A stretch of DNA of 64,000 nt, from assembly GCA_037975125.1 (NCBI GenBank), contig CM075857.1, positions 92,333,626-92,397,625 on the forward strand, given 5' to 3'. Source of the DNA: Latrodectus hesperus (lineage: Eukaryota; Arthropoda; Arachnida; Araneae; Theridiidae). This document shows, piece by piece, positions 1 to 13,176 of the stretch. The notes beneath the pieces were generated by a model that ran no database searches, was not told the DNA's origin, and worked only from the letters and a program-made list of their open reading frames with translations. Position 1 is the first letter of the stretch; each line of letters begins with the position of its first letter. Both the position numbers and the translations under genes were made by a program.

Positions 1-70
<70 letters not shown>
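1..70. repeat. (TA)n microsatellite
   Basis: Uninterrupted TA dinucleotides from the window edge to about base 70; the array probably continues upstream of the window. Low-complexity sequence that gives only artefactual reading frames. Confidence 0.98.
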
Positions 71-73
<3 letters not shown>

Positions 74-77
74 AGTG

Positions 78-331
78 GGCACAGGTGCCGTATAATTCCT
101 GATTCCAAATTCTGAATTTTTTTGGCGATGAAAATATGTTCCCAAGATGACGTATAGTGACGTGCGCGATACGTAAATACTAGGATCACCAAAATAGAAT
201 TTTCTGCATAATTCTTATACGTCTCGATATATATGACGTAATAAAAATTAGGTTGCCAGATGCATAAGAAAATCCGTCAAAAAATAGCCTATCTCAGAAT
301 TTGGCATCCTGGATTATACGGCACCTGTGCC
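78..331. mobile_element. MITE with ~38-bp terminal inverted repeats
   Basis: The left end starts GGCACAGGTGCCGTATAAT (78-96) and the reverse complement of the right end (294-331) starts with the same 19 bases. Similarity continues with a few mismatches for about 38 bp to an AAATTCTGA motif on both sides. The interior (about 180 bp) has no coding potential. Both TIRs contain the short palindrome GGCACAGGTGCC, so each end can also fold alone. No clear target duplication was found; the left flank is the (TA)n tract. The superfamily is unknown. A non-autonomous DNA transposon is the simplest reading. Confidence 0.85.
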
Positions 332-689
332 AACCATAAATGTATATAAAATCAATTTTTATTAATTATGAAAAATAAATATTTTGCAATTATTTTGTAT
401 GTGCAACACATGAGTAAATAAAATATCATTTTTTTAAATATTTTTCAAAATAATACCGACTTAATGCAAGTCAAAGATTGTTAGATTCAGCATGAATTTG
501 AAATAGTTAAAATGTATTTCAATATGATTATGGGTTCCATTAAGTACCTGCTTTTTGATAAATCAAAAGGTGTTAGGCAATGGTTTTAAATTTTTATTTT
601 AAATATATTTGTTCTTCAAAGTAACTGTTCCAATTAATCATTCAATAATTTTCTAATGTCCGGCTGCTTTTCAGAATTTAATCAGATTC

Positions 690-893
690 AGCGCTACAAG
701 AGATGAAGATGGTGCCTATTTTTTACACTGAGGCGAACACCCAGTGGATATACCATCTTTACCCTAAAAATGGAAGGACATTGAAACATACCCAAAGAGA
801 GAGATTCAACATCCATACCCGAATCAGGATTTGTACTGCTTCGATGTTAGGGAGGTTAACCACTCCGTCATCTCTCGGTCGGCTTATTCAATA
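690..893 (-). mobile_element. degraded tRNA-derived SINE (same family as 42122-42420)
   Basis: On the minus strand the 5' end reads as a tRNA-like head. An A-box-like segment containing GAGTGGTTAAC lies near 862, followed by a decayed B box and the family hallmark 'attcgggtatggatg'. A CT-rich stretch follows, as in the copy at 42122-42420. The short + strand reading frame here (703-894) is an antisense shadow of the SINE, not a gene. Confidence 0.6.
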
Positions 894-1140
894 ATGTATC
901 TCAAAACTTCAAAATTATTTATTCGCTCTTTCAACTGACATCTCCAAACATTTAAAAGTTGACTTTCATAAATTTAAGAGTGGTTGTAATTATTTAGAGT
1001 ATTTAAATAATGTTAGTAAATGACATTATTTAAAAATGCGAATCTTTTCGTTGCAAGGCTTTCAATAGTCTGTATTTAATGTATGATTAAAAAACTGAGT
1101 CTTAAAAAAAGTTGAAAAAAACAAATTGAAGTTAAAAAAA

Positions 1141-1679
1141 ATTTTATTCGAAATATATCTTGGAGGAATCCCGAGCCACTACGATGTTTTACGGAATGAG
1201 CAGGCAGACAGAGTTCCGAAAGCTGGTTCTCTTATGATCCAGCCAAATCCCCCTTTGCCTTTGCGTAACATCAAAAGTGTAATCCTCAGTAAAATAAAGG
1301 ATGGCAGAGCTTCCCTCCTTGCTTATGCGGCTTTAGGCAGGCAATGGAAAACTTTTCTTGAATGAAGCAATAAAATCTCTGGCTCCTTACCATGACCTGT
1401 TGGTGTCGCTTGTTTCTGGGTGACAACTGGACATGACTACCTAAAAAGCCAACTGCATCGAATAGGTGTAATGGACTCTGCTCGCTGTCCACTGAGTCAT
1501 GATGATATGAATGCTGCTCACCTCAATAACTGCCCTGAAGTTTTAAAGTTTATGACTGACAACTCTTTTGAGGCTATTAAAGAACTTTATTCTTGTTTTT
1601 ATATTTGCTTACATCTTTTTATTGGGCTGCTCGTCGATTAATGACAGGGATGCCGAAGACAGGCGTAGAATAAAAAAAT
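1141..1679 (+). pseudogene. LINE ORF2 fragment: RNase H end and C-terminal Cys/His region
   Basis: Conceptual translation reads GGIPSHYDVLRNEQADRVPK, a decayed version of the RNase H signature WIPSH-x-GNEQADRLAK found at the end of Jockey-like non-LTR retrotransposon polymerases. After frame changes around 1365-1420 it continues TTGHDYLKSQLHRIGVMDSA, then a Cys/His segment (RCPLSHDDMNAAHLNNCPE) and a KELY motif. This is the usual C-terminal order of these LINEs. The catalytic reverse transcriptase part is absent (5' truncation). Stops and frameshifts make it non-functional. It ends close to an A-rich stretch at about 1668-1680, consistent with a 3' end. Confidence 0.8.
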
Positions 1680-1689
1680 ATCTGGGAGA

Positions 1690-1930
1690 AAAGGCTTCAA
1701 AATGGTGGAATAGCAGGACACCATTCTTTAAAATAAGGTCTTGGGTTCGATTTTCGTACTGCTAAAGAACGGAAGATTGGTCTTGCGTTTTTGCCTTCAG
1801 CGTCATGTTTGTCTGTTTGGGTACTTAAGATTTGTCTACATTTTAACCTTTGTAACAGGTCAAAACTGTTCAACTGTCTATGTCTATGAAAAGACCGCTT
1901 GGAAAGCAGGATATTAAACATTTTTCTCAT
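1690..1930 (+). mobile_element. candidate degraded tRNA-derived SINE
   Basis: A B-box-like GGGTTCGATTTTCG lies around 1743-1756, with an A-box-like ATGGTGGAATAG about 40 bp upstream. This is tRNA promoter spacing, but no cloverleaf closes. It directly follows the LINE fragment. Only the head is recognisable, so the 3' limit is a guess. Confidence 0.35.
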
Positions 1931-3579
1931 TTTAAAATGTCAATGTTTGGCTTCAGAGTAAGGGATTTTAATATCTACTATAATTATTGAATATTATTTA
2001 TTAATAATTACTGAATATTAATTACATAGGTCTTAAACTGTTATACTATCTAGCACAGGACATCATAATCTTCTTAGTGGTGTTGAAAATGTAAACTTAG
2101 GCGAAAATGATTTAATTTTGAAATGTATCAAATAATATACAGCTCAATATAGTTAAAAGTATAAAATTAAAAGAATGAATTCGATTTTCTCGTGGTTAAA
2201 AATAGCTACAATTAATTCAGAAACTAATACTTTTATCCTAAAATCTTTAATTACTTGGAAAAGGGAAAGTTTTTAATTATGATTGCTTCATTCTATTGAA
2301 TCTGATTTTAAGCGAATGGGGTTGGAAACTTGCAATCATTGCTAAAACTACACACTGTCTTAGAGAAATCTCTAATAAAAGCCCTTGTTCTATCATGTGC
2401 TGTTTGACTAAATATGAGGATGATAACGATAAATTATTTTCTTCACAATCGTATAGACCAATCGTCTAAAATGGAAGACATTAATCGAGGTTTACTAGAT
2501 TATTCTATTTTGTAAACGTCACTTGTTTGTTTTAAGCAACTTAAACAATTATCAGTTTTGTACGTTATAGCAAATATAGCATGAATTTTATCGATGAATC
2601 AAATCTATAATGCAAGGAGAATCAAAAATGACATTAATTGTAACAGTTTCAATTAATTGCGATTGTATCGGAATACTACATCTAAGGGGGTCCTAAATAA
2701 TTTTGGAAATTTATTTTAAGTTGTATATTGGACATAATCGCGTTTGTCAAATCAAACAGAAAATTTATTTTTGTAAATCATAGGGGCCCATAAAGAATAT
2801 TTGTGCTACGGGCCTCAAATAGGCTAATCAGGCACAGGGAAGAAAAATACATTCCATAAATAACGTAGAAGGATGCAATACGGAGCGTTAATTGCATGAA
2901 AATTTGAAACGACGTATCTCAAATGTTAACTTTATCACTAAACCCCCCTTTCATTACAAAAATGTAAAAATGCATAGAAACTACAAAGGAATGCTGAAGA
3001 AGTTATTTTATTATGAAGTATGAAAAGTGCTAAATTTTCTTCAGTTTTTAATATCATATTTTTATAATTTTGATCACGAAAAATTAAAATGTAAGATTTA
3101 AATAATTTATTTATGAAAAACTTAGAGGATACAGTAATTTTTGATTTAATATAATAATTTAAATTGAATAAATAAGAGTGAGTTTGAAAAGAGAATTCCA
3201 ATAGGATTGTAAAAGTTGCTTATGATAAACAACGCAACAATCAAAATAAGTAAATATTAACAACTCTAAGTACAAGGCGCGCTCGTTTTTACAAATTAAT
3301 TTACAGGCAAAATTATAGTTCTTGAAATCAAAAGCTCATAAAATAAAAATTTGATTGTATAGTTTATATTTGTTACCAAACTTTTTTTCTTTTTAAATAA
3401 CGAATTACTTATGAAAATATTACTTTGTATAAAAAAATAAGAAACGCATACAAAATAAATACCACACATAAAAGCAATACTTACATTTATTTTATTTTGA
3501 TTTTATTCTTATTTCATTATTCCTTTTATTCTTAACATTCATATTAATTTTTCCCTTTTTATTTCCTGTGATCTGTTTT
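1931..3579. other. unannotated AT-rich DNA
   Basis: No coding, RNA or repeat signal that I can support. Short frames are broken by stops in all six readings. Confidence 0.6.
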
Positions 3580-4010
3580 TGTTGTTGTTTCTAATCCTTC
3601 ATGATCTAGCAATAGCTAGATATAATACATGTATTCTAGCAAAGTCAATCGCTATAACTGAAAATAATATTAGGTTCTCTAAACTTAGATCCACCAGTCT
3701 GGGACATGTTCCGGGAGGCTGGTTTTAGAGAGATGACACTTGTTGCAAGTTGGGAAAAACGTTACAGACAGAGATGAAAGTTAATCCTTTAAAATCGCCA
3801 CTGTTTAGTCTTGAAATTGCTGTGATTTTTAGTCGACACCTCTCGAGCTTAAGAGTGTAGCCTTTCTGCAATACCAAAGGCAAGCAGAAGGTGTAAACCC
3901 TTTTTGTCCGCATTTTGCCCTTCCTTGCAGAATAAACTTCATGGAAAGTAAGTGAGTCGGAACCAATCAATGTCTTTGCTGATCTCCTTTTACTTATGTT
4001 CTCAGTCATT
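3580..4010 (-). mobile_element. interspersed element with (CAA)n-type 3' tail and coding remnant
   Basis: Read on the minus strand, this ends in a short (CAA)n tail (GTTGTTG on + near 3580-3590). The tail is preceded by a roughly 140-bp non-coding part and, upstream, an open frame of 94 codons (3725-4009). That frame contains RLNSGDFKGLTFISVCNVFP near its C-terminus, which aligns with RLISGHLKSLTFKSGCKIFS in the copy at 8513-8866. The same 3' non-coding motif (tctagcaaagtcaa) and CAA tail occur there, and the head of a third copy starts at 63964. The coding family is not recognised. Two diverged copies with matching frame and tail suggest a retroelement 3' end or an amplified gene family. Confidence 0.6.
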
Positions 4011-4633
4011 TAATCATTTGATACTTCTATCGTACAACTTACATCTGAATAAGTGTTAAAAAAGTTCTGAAATTACATTTTGGTCTACAATGAGATTTTT
4101 ATCAAAGTTCATGGGGAAGTTACTCACCTTTATCCAAGTCGTTAGGTACATGTTCTTGGTTTTCTTCACGTGTAGTAGCTTCATTAATAAAATCTAACTG
4201 TCAAAATAACATGAACATCCTTTTTTCAGTCGCATCACTTCAGATATAGATTGACAACAGCAACTGGATTGTTTCAATTTTCAGTTTCAATATCATGAAG
4301 TAATTAGAAGACATGATCACAATAAAAGAATTTTATGCTATTTTCAATTGAATCTTTGGTTTTATTAGTATATAGGTTATAAAACGGGTTTTAGATTAGG
4401 TATGAAAAATTCCACACGAATTGTTTCAAAAAATCCAATATTTCAATATCAGTAGTACAGTTAGTACACATTTCGTAGAACTTACAATACGCTAATAAAG
4501 ATCCTAGTTGATCCTCAACTATAAACAATGAAAACAATCTATAAAAAAATGAAATGAGGAAAAATAAACTTTAACAAATGTTGCCTGAAAATTGTTCTCA
4601 AAAAGAGATTATTCAAAGTTTCAGTGCGTAAAA

Positions 4634-4885
4634 ACTGAACTAAACTAAACTATGTGGCACGACAGCCTGTTGGGGGGCTAAGGTTTACAGTGCCCATATC
4701 TGTTTTCTTGACCGTGGGCTCTGGGGCGAGAATCTTATGTCCCGGTTAGGTAGTCAGCCTAAGGCGAAAGCTCCAGTGCTTAGTTCCTAAGCATGCTTGA
4801 TACTCGGTTTTATTGACCCAATGAAGGGATAAAAGGCTGAGTCTACCAGTGCTTTGGGATGTTTAGTTCATAAACGGGAATTAAA
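4634..4885 (-). mobile_element. tRNA-derived SINE with (TTTAG)n-like tail
   Basis: On + it begins with AACTAAACTAAACTATGTGG, the reverse complement of a TTTAG-repeat tail, followed by 'cacgacagcctgttggggggc'. The body includes a stretch around 4780-4840 (tagttcctaagcatgcttg, then tattgacccaatgaagggat). This matches the second copy at 39066-39335, whose 5' end carries a clear tRNA-like head. In the present copy the head is decayed or truncated near 4870. Confidence 0.8.
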
Positions 4886-7053
4886 ATTGTCATTGCTTTT
4901 ACGAGACCATGATAGAGACTAGCCTCAAAATCGTAATATCGTCAGTGTTCGTAAATTAGAGGTTCGTAAAAACGAGCATTTTAGCAGGATCTTGATTTAA
5001 AGAGAGACAAATTTAAATACAATAAGAAAACGAATTATTGTTCGAAATACAAATAAACAGGTCTATTAAAGTTATATCACTTTTTAATTTAAAACGTGCT
5101 ACAAAATGACCAAAATCCTGTCTAATGATTATATATAAACAAAAAAGTTTGAAACAGTTTGTTTAGACCGAAATCGGTCTGAAGCTTAATATTCTTCATA
5201 TAGAATTTCAACTTTCTTTAATTTTAAGCTTCTTAAAGCCAATTTCAATCATAAATATTTTAACATATACAAATAAAAGCGATCAAAATAATATGTAAAT
5301 ATCTTTAAAAATTGAATAAAGATTCTTGCTTTATAAAAATTTTAAAAAATTGAAGTGAAAAGATTCTTAATTATAAACAATGGATACAAACTTATGACAA
5401 ATTTCATTAAACCAAAATTAATTGCAATAAAATATTCCATTGATAATGTTGTTTATAATTTTTAAAAATGAACAATGCTTTATTTTAAGAAATATTTTAA
5501 AAGTAATTATTAAATTTGCAATGAAAAGGATTTTTATGCTTCATATTTTCTCACTTACAGTTTGAAAGTCAGCTTCCTTTTTGACGCATTGAAATAAATT
5601 TTACATTTATTTTGCATTCGTTCAAGGATTAACAGTCTTTTTGCAATTCGAAATAACGCATATTTCCCATTTAAGTATGAAAATTCAATAATTCTGAAAT
5701 ATTTTGTAGTTACTACTGTTTAAATTAGAGCTATATTTCAAACAGTAACATTACAATATTGAATAATAGAAAAGCCACGTTAATGCGCTCAACTCATATT
5801 TTAAATTATGCAATTATTATGCCCAGAACAAATGCGCAAAACTTGATTTAATCCTTCATGAAGTCAAAAGTGAACCTGCAAATGAGATTAAAGTCTACAT
5901 CAACAGTCATCAAAAGTTTAATGAGGTAATCATTCACGTGTATCATTTTAAGCGTTCAGCTGTCAGTTTGCATTTGAATTTTACCATAATTACAGAAAAA
6001 TGGAGGAATTACTTTCTTTAAAGGTTAACAGAGAAAATACTTAAGTAATGAAAGAGCGCTTCTGACAGCTGGCCTCAGTAGGATTACGAAAAATAAATGA
6101 ATACATTTTGTTAGGACTCGTTAAGACTCTTTTACTTCATTCGATCCCACGGTTGTTTAACTAATTCTCATTCAAGTCATTAGCTATATTGTCATACTAA
6201 AAGAAATTTTTTAAATAAGTTGATCAGTGTAAGAGGAAAGTGTTCTTCCATTTTCTAGAATGGTTTAATTGTGTTTGCTCTTAATTGTAAGTAATAGTTA
6301 TTTCAAGAGAAGATTTTAAAAAAAATTTAAAATGCAATGTAATTGATGACCGAAATTTAATCAAAATAAAGTAGTTTATTTCAAATTATTTTGAATTTGA
6401 ACTTTCAAACAGTTATTTTCATTTTTCTGCTATATTAAGAATGTAAGATAACTGGTAAAAAGTGTTTACTTTTTTGTAGGTAATCCTTAATTTGCTTTTT
6501 ATAAAACTGGGCGGAGTTCTCTCCATGTTTCCGTAAAGAAAGTCAGAAATATTTTCAATTCACTAGTGGATGACTGAAAATAAAATAGTTTATAACCGAG
6601 AAAGAGAGAGAAGTATTTTGAAAATATTTTGTTGCGCTCTTCAAAAAATATGGACATTGGACAAATGTTCCAAAATCTTTTCGCAGAATACATTTTACTT
6701 TCCTAGTAAAATATTTCAGTTTATATATAAAGAGTTTTATTTTATTTTCTAGTAGATACATAGATTTCGTAAAGAATTTTAAAATATTTTAGACAAGTTT
6801 CTGCAAGTGGAGAGGAATTAAATATCAATCAAGTTTTAATTTTTTTTCTCATCCTCAAAAACCTAATAATTTATTACAAATGTGTTGCGCAAAGTTTTCT
6901 CGTTATTTAGTAATAAGAATTTGTTTGTTCTATTATTTTTTTTATAAGAATAGCTTATTTCTACTAAACGATACTGACTTTTTATATTTCTTCTTTTATT
7001 TGTCCTATTTTTAAGATAAATTTGAACTCTAATATTTAACCTAATTTGTTTTT
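4886..7053. other. unannotated AT-rich DNA
   Basis: No gene or repeat recognised. A slightly more complex stretch lies at about 5860-6100, with a CACGTG motif near 5936 and two CAGCTG/CTGTCAG-like motifs. It could be non-coding functional sequence but nothing proves this. Confidence 0.5.
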
Positions 7054-7107
7054 CTTATGTTGTAGATTATTCATATTTAAATATGAATAAAATCTACACA
7101 GCATAAG
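7054..7107. repeat. near-perfect inverted repeat (hairpin)
   Basis: Arms of about 25-29 bases: CTTATGTTGTAGATTATTCA continuing to 7078, and its near-complement from 7079 to 7107 ending AGCATAAG. The two arms abut with almost no loop. Part of the arm (agattatc...) is repeated again just downstream at 7108-7132. Confidence 0.85.
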
Positions 7108-8104
7108 ATAATCTAATAATAGATAATCTACACCAAATAAAATAAAAGCAGTAAGCAGAATAGTATATTTTAAGTATTTTCAATTAGAACAGTAAATAGT
7201 TAAGCAAAACTGGAGAATTATTTATATAATCAACAAATTTTTTCATGAAATGTTTTCAACGCTCTGTGACAAAGTGCCCGCCGAACAAATAAGCTGTTGT
7301 TTCACTGAACATAATTTTTGTTAAATGGACTAAAGAACTATTAAACTAATTTGTATTAACAACATATAATGAAATTCCTAAGCATAAATGAAAAAGCGGC
7401 TTATATAAGAATATATATAAACCGCTTATTTTAAAGAAGGAAGACATATCTTTCATAATGTTTAATAATAATTGTTGTTGTGGATTTGTCTCCTGCTATA
7501 TGACGAAGTCAGTTAGATCATCTGATGCATGCCATTATCCAACAGAGCGCTGACTCTAAGAAATTCAAGGACCAGAAGAGGGAACGAATATTCTTCCTCT
7601 CTTTATAAAGTCTCAAATAGTCCATTATGTGCTTGCTGTGCAAGATAATTCTAAGAACATTAAATTAAATATTTCTATAACATATGATAACATACACATA
7701 ATGATGCATTTAACCATCTCCCATTGTTTAAAAAAATAATAATTACTTTTTTGACAACAAAAAAACAATCTGGTGTATTTTTTTACGCAAAATTAAAACA
7801 TTTTCTTGGTCTGAACGTTAAGCAACTTTTGATTAAGATTAATAATATCATGTAGTTAAACTAAGTAATTTTATTTTGATTGCTTATTCGATGTTGTTAT
7901 CAAATGATAAATGTTTGATTAAAATATCAAATGAGGGAAATGCCGTCAAATAGTTTCCTTTAAAATTATCCTAGTGAAAACTTAGAAAAATTAAATTTTA
8001 TAGTTATAAATGTATATTTCATTAATTGAAATTCAAATTTTAAGAAATATTTTTGGTATATTTATTAAGTTTTAATCCAGAAACAAAAAAAAACATTCCC
8101 ATTG

Positions 8105-8462
8105 AAAGGACGAATAGATTGTTAATATGATATTCCAACACCACTATAATTCAGTACAGTTTCAAAATTCCTCATCATAGGGGCTGTAAATGTGCATTCG
8201 AAGGATTCTGAATGATTCTAATCAATAAATTCCAAATGTGATTTGCTTGGCAAGTGATTCTAGAAAACACAGAAACCTTCCAACTGATGCCCAACAATTT
8301 TAATCGGAAAATTTATACTGAAGTGGATTTGTACTGATGAGTTTGGTGTAACAAAGGAATTTTGTTCAACATGATGCCAATAATGCAAATATAAAAAGCC
8401 ACATTGATAGTACAAATAAACCTCATCTGCCCACATTACCATTCTAAAATAATCAGTGATGC
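8105..8462 (-). pseudogene. transposase relic, IS630/Tc1/mariner superfamily
   Basis: The minus strand reads WADEVYLYYQCGFLYLHYWH from about 8453 down. This resembles the DE-x-(Y/F) block of arthropod DDE transposases (a 'DEAYFYL.GYVN..N.R.W' pattern). It is followed by QIHFSINFPIKIVGHQLEGF, resembling the VxxGIVGxxLVGPYVLPxRL block. A stop at 8260 and further stops downstream interrupt it, and the last catalytic block is missing. Family assignment is by memory of the motif pattern. A profile search would decide. Confidence 0.5.
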
Positions 8463-8512
8463 TAAAATAATCCTTACTTAAATCATTAATGATGCTTCAT
8501 TTTTTACTCAGT

Positions 8513-8866
8513 TGTTATTGTTGTTGTTGTTTCCAATTCTTCAGAGATCTAGAGACAGCTAGGTCAGATCCATGACACCTTGAATTCTAGTAAAGTCAAG
8601 CACCAGTAGTGAACTTGCGCAAACATCTGTTTAATCCAGAATGCGATCAAAAGAAATCGGCTTCTTATTGCATTTTGTGTACAATGAAAAAATCTTGCAC
8701 CCAGATTTGAATGTCAGGCTTTTCAGATGCCCACTAATAAGTCTTGAGACGTTCGTTTGATCATGTTTGACAATCCCGAATTCAACGCTCCCCCATCGGA
8801 GTCTTTCTGCCAAATCGGGGATGGGTGAGAGGAGTGAGACAAACTTGCCTGTCTTTTTCACTTAGT
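8513..8866 (-). mobile_element. interspersed element with (CAA)n-type tail, second copy
   Basis: Minus-strand copy of the family at 3580-4010. The tail is GTTGTTGTTG on + (8518-8530), then 'ttccaattcttcagagatctag', then a 76-codon open frame (8631-8861) ending ...SLTFKSGCKIFSLYTKCN... The distance from stop codon to tail (about 100-120 bp) is close to that in the first copy. The encoded protein is not recognised. Confidence 0.6.
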
Positions 8867-11800
8867 TATATTAATAACATTTTCCTGACTGTGATAACAT
8901 TGTGTCATTTCAAATATTTTACAGTGAAATGTTCAAAAGTTTTTTGTAGTTTTCTTTTAAATTCAACGTAAAGATAAACATTGGTGCAGAAATTATTTTA
9001 AATAGTTAAAATTAATCTCAAAACCTAAACATTTTTCCTGCCAAAATGTCCCTTTCGATTTTTTGTCTCCAAGCTTGTCACAAATGTGAAATGTTCTTAA
9101 AAAATTATTTTAATAAACACACGCTTTTTGATTTTATCTGTAAAAATGTTTAGTATTTTTTATATTTTTATAAAATGAAATTTAATTTTTATTATTATTA
9201 AATTTAATTGTTATTATTTTATGCAAAATAGTTTCAAATTTAGGAGTTTAAAAAATTATTTATACTTAGTCAATTTTATTTTATTTTCTGGTTGATTCAA
9301 TACTTTTTTTAAAGTTTATGCATTTATTAGTTTTACAGTTTATACATTTTTTATTATATTATGATGACACAAAATCATCTATAAATAGAAGATACGTATG
9401 AAAAAATATGAAAATAATTCAATAAAATATAAAATTTATGTATTAAACATTCATATAATATTGAATACAAAAAACATTAATTGTTATTACATCTTATTTA
9501 ATAAACAAATGATTTCTTCCAATTGTTCTTTTTTCATCTTTGAAATTTTTGAAGATTTTGAAACGAGCATCCATTTTAATAAACTTTTGACCTCGAAACT
9601 TGATTCCAGACTCAATATTAGATTATAATAGTGGCTTATAATGTGCATTAAAGCTGTAAGCAGCCTCAGTGTATAAAATGATTATCTAACTATTTAATAT
9701 CCTGTTTATGTGACCTCATAAAACATTTTTAATTTCCTATTTAGAAAAACATTTTCGAAAAATCACGTTTAGTCTCTACACCAATGAAGTTGCTCAAATC
9801 AAAAGCATATGTTTAACATTCTGAAAATAATAAGCAATTTCTTTCCACAATTGGAAAGTACAAAATTCATTTCAAACGCATCATATTCAATCTGCATACA
9901 TCAGATGACGCTGAAAAATTGTGTTGAGATTCTGACAAAAATACGCTTTTAAAAGAAAAAAATGGAGGAAAAATCATTTATATGAATTTATTTCATTTAC
10001 CTAAAGTATCATATATTAGGCGAAAAATATGTGTCGGGCTTTAGTTGGCATAAAAATAACGGATTTTTAAAATGTTTAATTCAGTTTCTTGAATGATTGA
10101 AATTTGGAAAGCCCATACTTTTATTATTGTTTCCTATTTAAACATGTCATACTGCGATGACAATAAAAACAGATTTTATTTTATGTAATTATTTATAAAG
10201 CATTAACATTTTGTATTTCAGTGCTGCCATCTACTAGACAAAATAGAAAAATTTTAAAGCCACTAAAACAAGAACTAAAATGAATGCAATATTTTTTTTA
10301 TTTTCTCAAATATTTTATTTAAATATTTTTCACTGCATATAATTTTAAATGAAACAATCAATCGTTTAGTTAACTCTTCAAACAATGACGAGCATTGTGT
10401 AATAACAAATATTTTTTTAATAAATTTTGCTTTTCTCGTCATAAAATTCAATATTTATTTTACTTCCTTATAATATATTTTAATTTCAGAATAAATAAAA
10501 AAATAAAATAAATTTCCATATAAGACAACTTTAATAAAATGTATGATTTCTCGTTTTTGCATTTATTAATGACTAAAATTGTCTTGGACAAAAATGTTTT
10601 CGTCCAAGCTTTTAATGTAAATATAAAGTAAATATATAACAAGATAAAATAAATCTATTTCTCTGTTTACTTTTATCAATAAAGGACTCTTCAATATATA
10701 TTATAGGTTCCATTTAGTTTTTACTTACATTCTCTTGTATTGTTTATCTATTACTTAGACACAAAAACAAGCCAATTTTAAAATTTGTCCATAATTTATT
10801 TCTAAAGTAATTTAGAGAAAGCAATAAATATCTATAGTCTTTTTTATATACGTGTAAATAATATTATTTACAACTTCCCAATCTTTTCAGTTTAACATTT
10901 TTTTTGAAATTCATAAATGCATTACTGTAATCTTCTAATCTTATCTAAATGTGAACTTTTGTTACTAACTATCTGAAATTAATTGTTCAAAATTGATGTG
11001 TTGATAATTTTGATAATTTTAACGTGTTTAAAAGTTCCTTTGAACAATGCCGCTAGCCCAACACAGTTGCGTTTAAATTTTAATGGTAATTTCGAAGTGA
11101 TATGCTACACATTGAACATACAATCTTTTAACTTTTAGGTTTGATATGGTTTAGTTGATGCTTCATGGTCCCATTTTATAAAGGAGGACTATCTCATCTG
11201 GTAATGTTTCAAGTAGATTCTGAGATACTTCTTTACAAACGTTCTAGTTGAAAATTCGATGAATGAACTGTTGAATTATAATTAAGAAGAAAATTGGATT
11301 TGTACAGTTTTGCAAATTTTTGCAAATGATATCGCTTACACATGATTTAATTATTTTAAGTGAAGTATATGTAGAAACACATACAATATCCACTGATATA
11401 CCTTTTGTAGTAAATAGGAATATTAGTAGTAAAAGTTATAGAAAAAATGATTTCTATATTCCTACCTTATATTTCTCAGTTAACATGAATCTGAGTGTGT
11501 TTTTTGCATTATTGATTTTAGTGAGAGATTTTTCACACATATATACTTTAAATAAAAAAATATAGCCATTTAACTGACTTTATTAGCATTAACATGAAAC
11601 TGATCAATTTGCATGAGTGAATGTCTTATACAAATTGAAAATTTGAATAATTAATACTCGAATATCATCCTCCTTAAAATCAATCAATTCTGTTTGAAAT
11701 TTTGGAATAAATGTCTTCATATATTAGTTGTTAAAAGCATTTTGAAAAAATCATAACTTTGTAATTTTCTCAACATTTAAGTAATGAATTTTAAATTTTA

Positions 11801-13176
11801 CATTTAAAACCCGAAAAGACCTTAATTAATGTCATATTAATTAAATAAGATTATAATTATACCTACCCTGACCACTTCTTTTTTTAACTTAATCAAAGAA
11901 TAATTTCACTCTTTCAAGAAAATTTCTAATAAAAATTTAGAGCTGCATCAATCGAACTAGAACTTTGTAGTACTTCATACAGCAGCAAAATGCTACACTT
12001 TTATAAAGCAAATTCATTCTTTCCAGTTTCGGTAATAAACCTGCAGATATAATTCTGTATGTGTATACAATTGTAATCTGTTGTAATTAATAGCTGAAAT
12101 GATTTCTCTAACACTTTAGTTACATGCAAAAAATTTTCGACAGGAAGAAATCTAATGCCAATTAATTTTTTCAAAGAAAAATATTTTTCAAAAAGAGCAG
12201 CGGATTTTCCAAAATCATGGTATAAGTTTCCATAATTAAAACTAAGTATGGGTACACCACATATCAACTGTGAATTCAAATTAAACAAGATGTAAAATTT
12301 CTTAAATGGAAAGCAGCGAAGCGGTAACATTTAACAAGTGGTTTCCATCAATTAGCTGGTTCAGATCATGATCTTTCTACAGCTGCAATCTACAATTAAT
12401 CCACTGTTAATAATTTTTCATGGTATTGAAGAAGACGTTTAGGAAATAAAATAATTTATAATTTAAAAATTAAACATTATAATTTATATATATTTATAAG
12501 CTTTGAAATTTATTGCTTAAGAAATTTATTTTATTTTTAAAGATTTTCTTTCAATTGTGGATTTTCCATAACTTTGTAGCAACTCTAAAAATAACTATTA
12601 TTATGTGGACCCCTTACATCGACATTTATTGTGAAGAGAATCTGCTTCATTTCAAGTTACATACACTTCTGTTGTGTTAGGTTTGATCCTAAATCTTTAA
12701 ATCATATTTTTAATCTTTAAGTGCTCTGCATTCATTTTCTAGCTTTCTTTCTTTCCGCAGTATTTATAAAAATCCCCGTAAAAGGCATATATATCCACAT
12801 GCCGAAACAACTCTCCTTTCATTCCAGATTTGAAACTGGAAGTTGTTCAACCATCGGTATTCTTCCATATTTATACTCTTCAGTTCCGTGAATATATTAA
12901 AAAATCATACAAAATTTTCCACGTGTGGTTACTTAGTATACAATTTTCAAAAAGCATATTTCGCAAGGGCGAAATACTAAAAAAGAAAACAAGAAACATT
13001 CTCATATAAATCAGAAGAAAAATTTGATGTTCTACGATAAATTTTTCATTATAGAAGATACTTACATCATTATTATTTCGGGTATATTCCAAACCATATA
13101 GAACATCAACATTATTGAATGTTCACAAACTGCTGAATCGAAGGCAATAATTATGACTAGACATAGAAAACACCAC
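8867..13176. other. long AT-rich stretch without recognisable features
   Basis: No transposon motif, SINE head or coding exon was recognised. A 109-codon minus frame at 12001-12330 is the longest frame, but it has no motif I know. The region around 12600-12900 is a little less AT-rich. Confidence 0.5.

Noticed and set aside
12001..12330. 109-codon minus-strand frame
   Set aside because: No recognisable motif, no repeat relation and no supporting context. A transcript or conservation would be needed to revive it.
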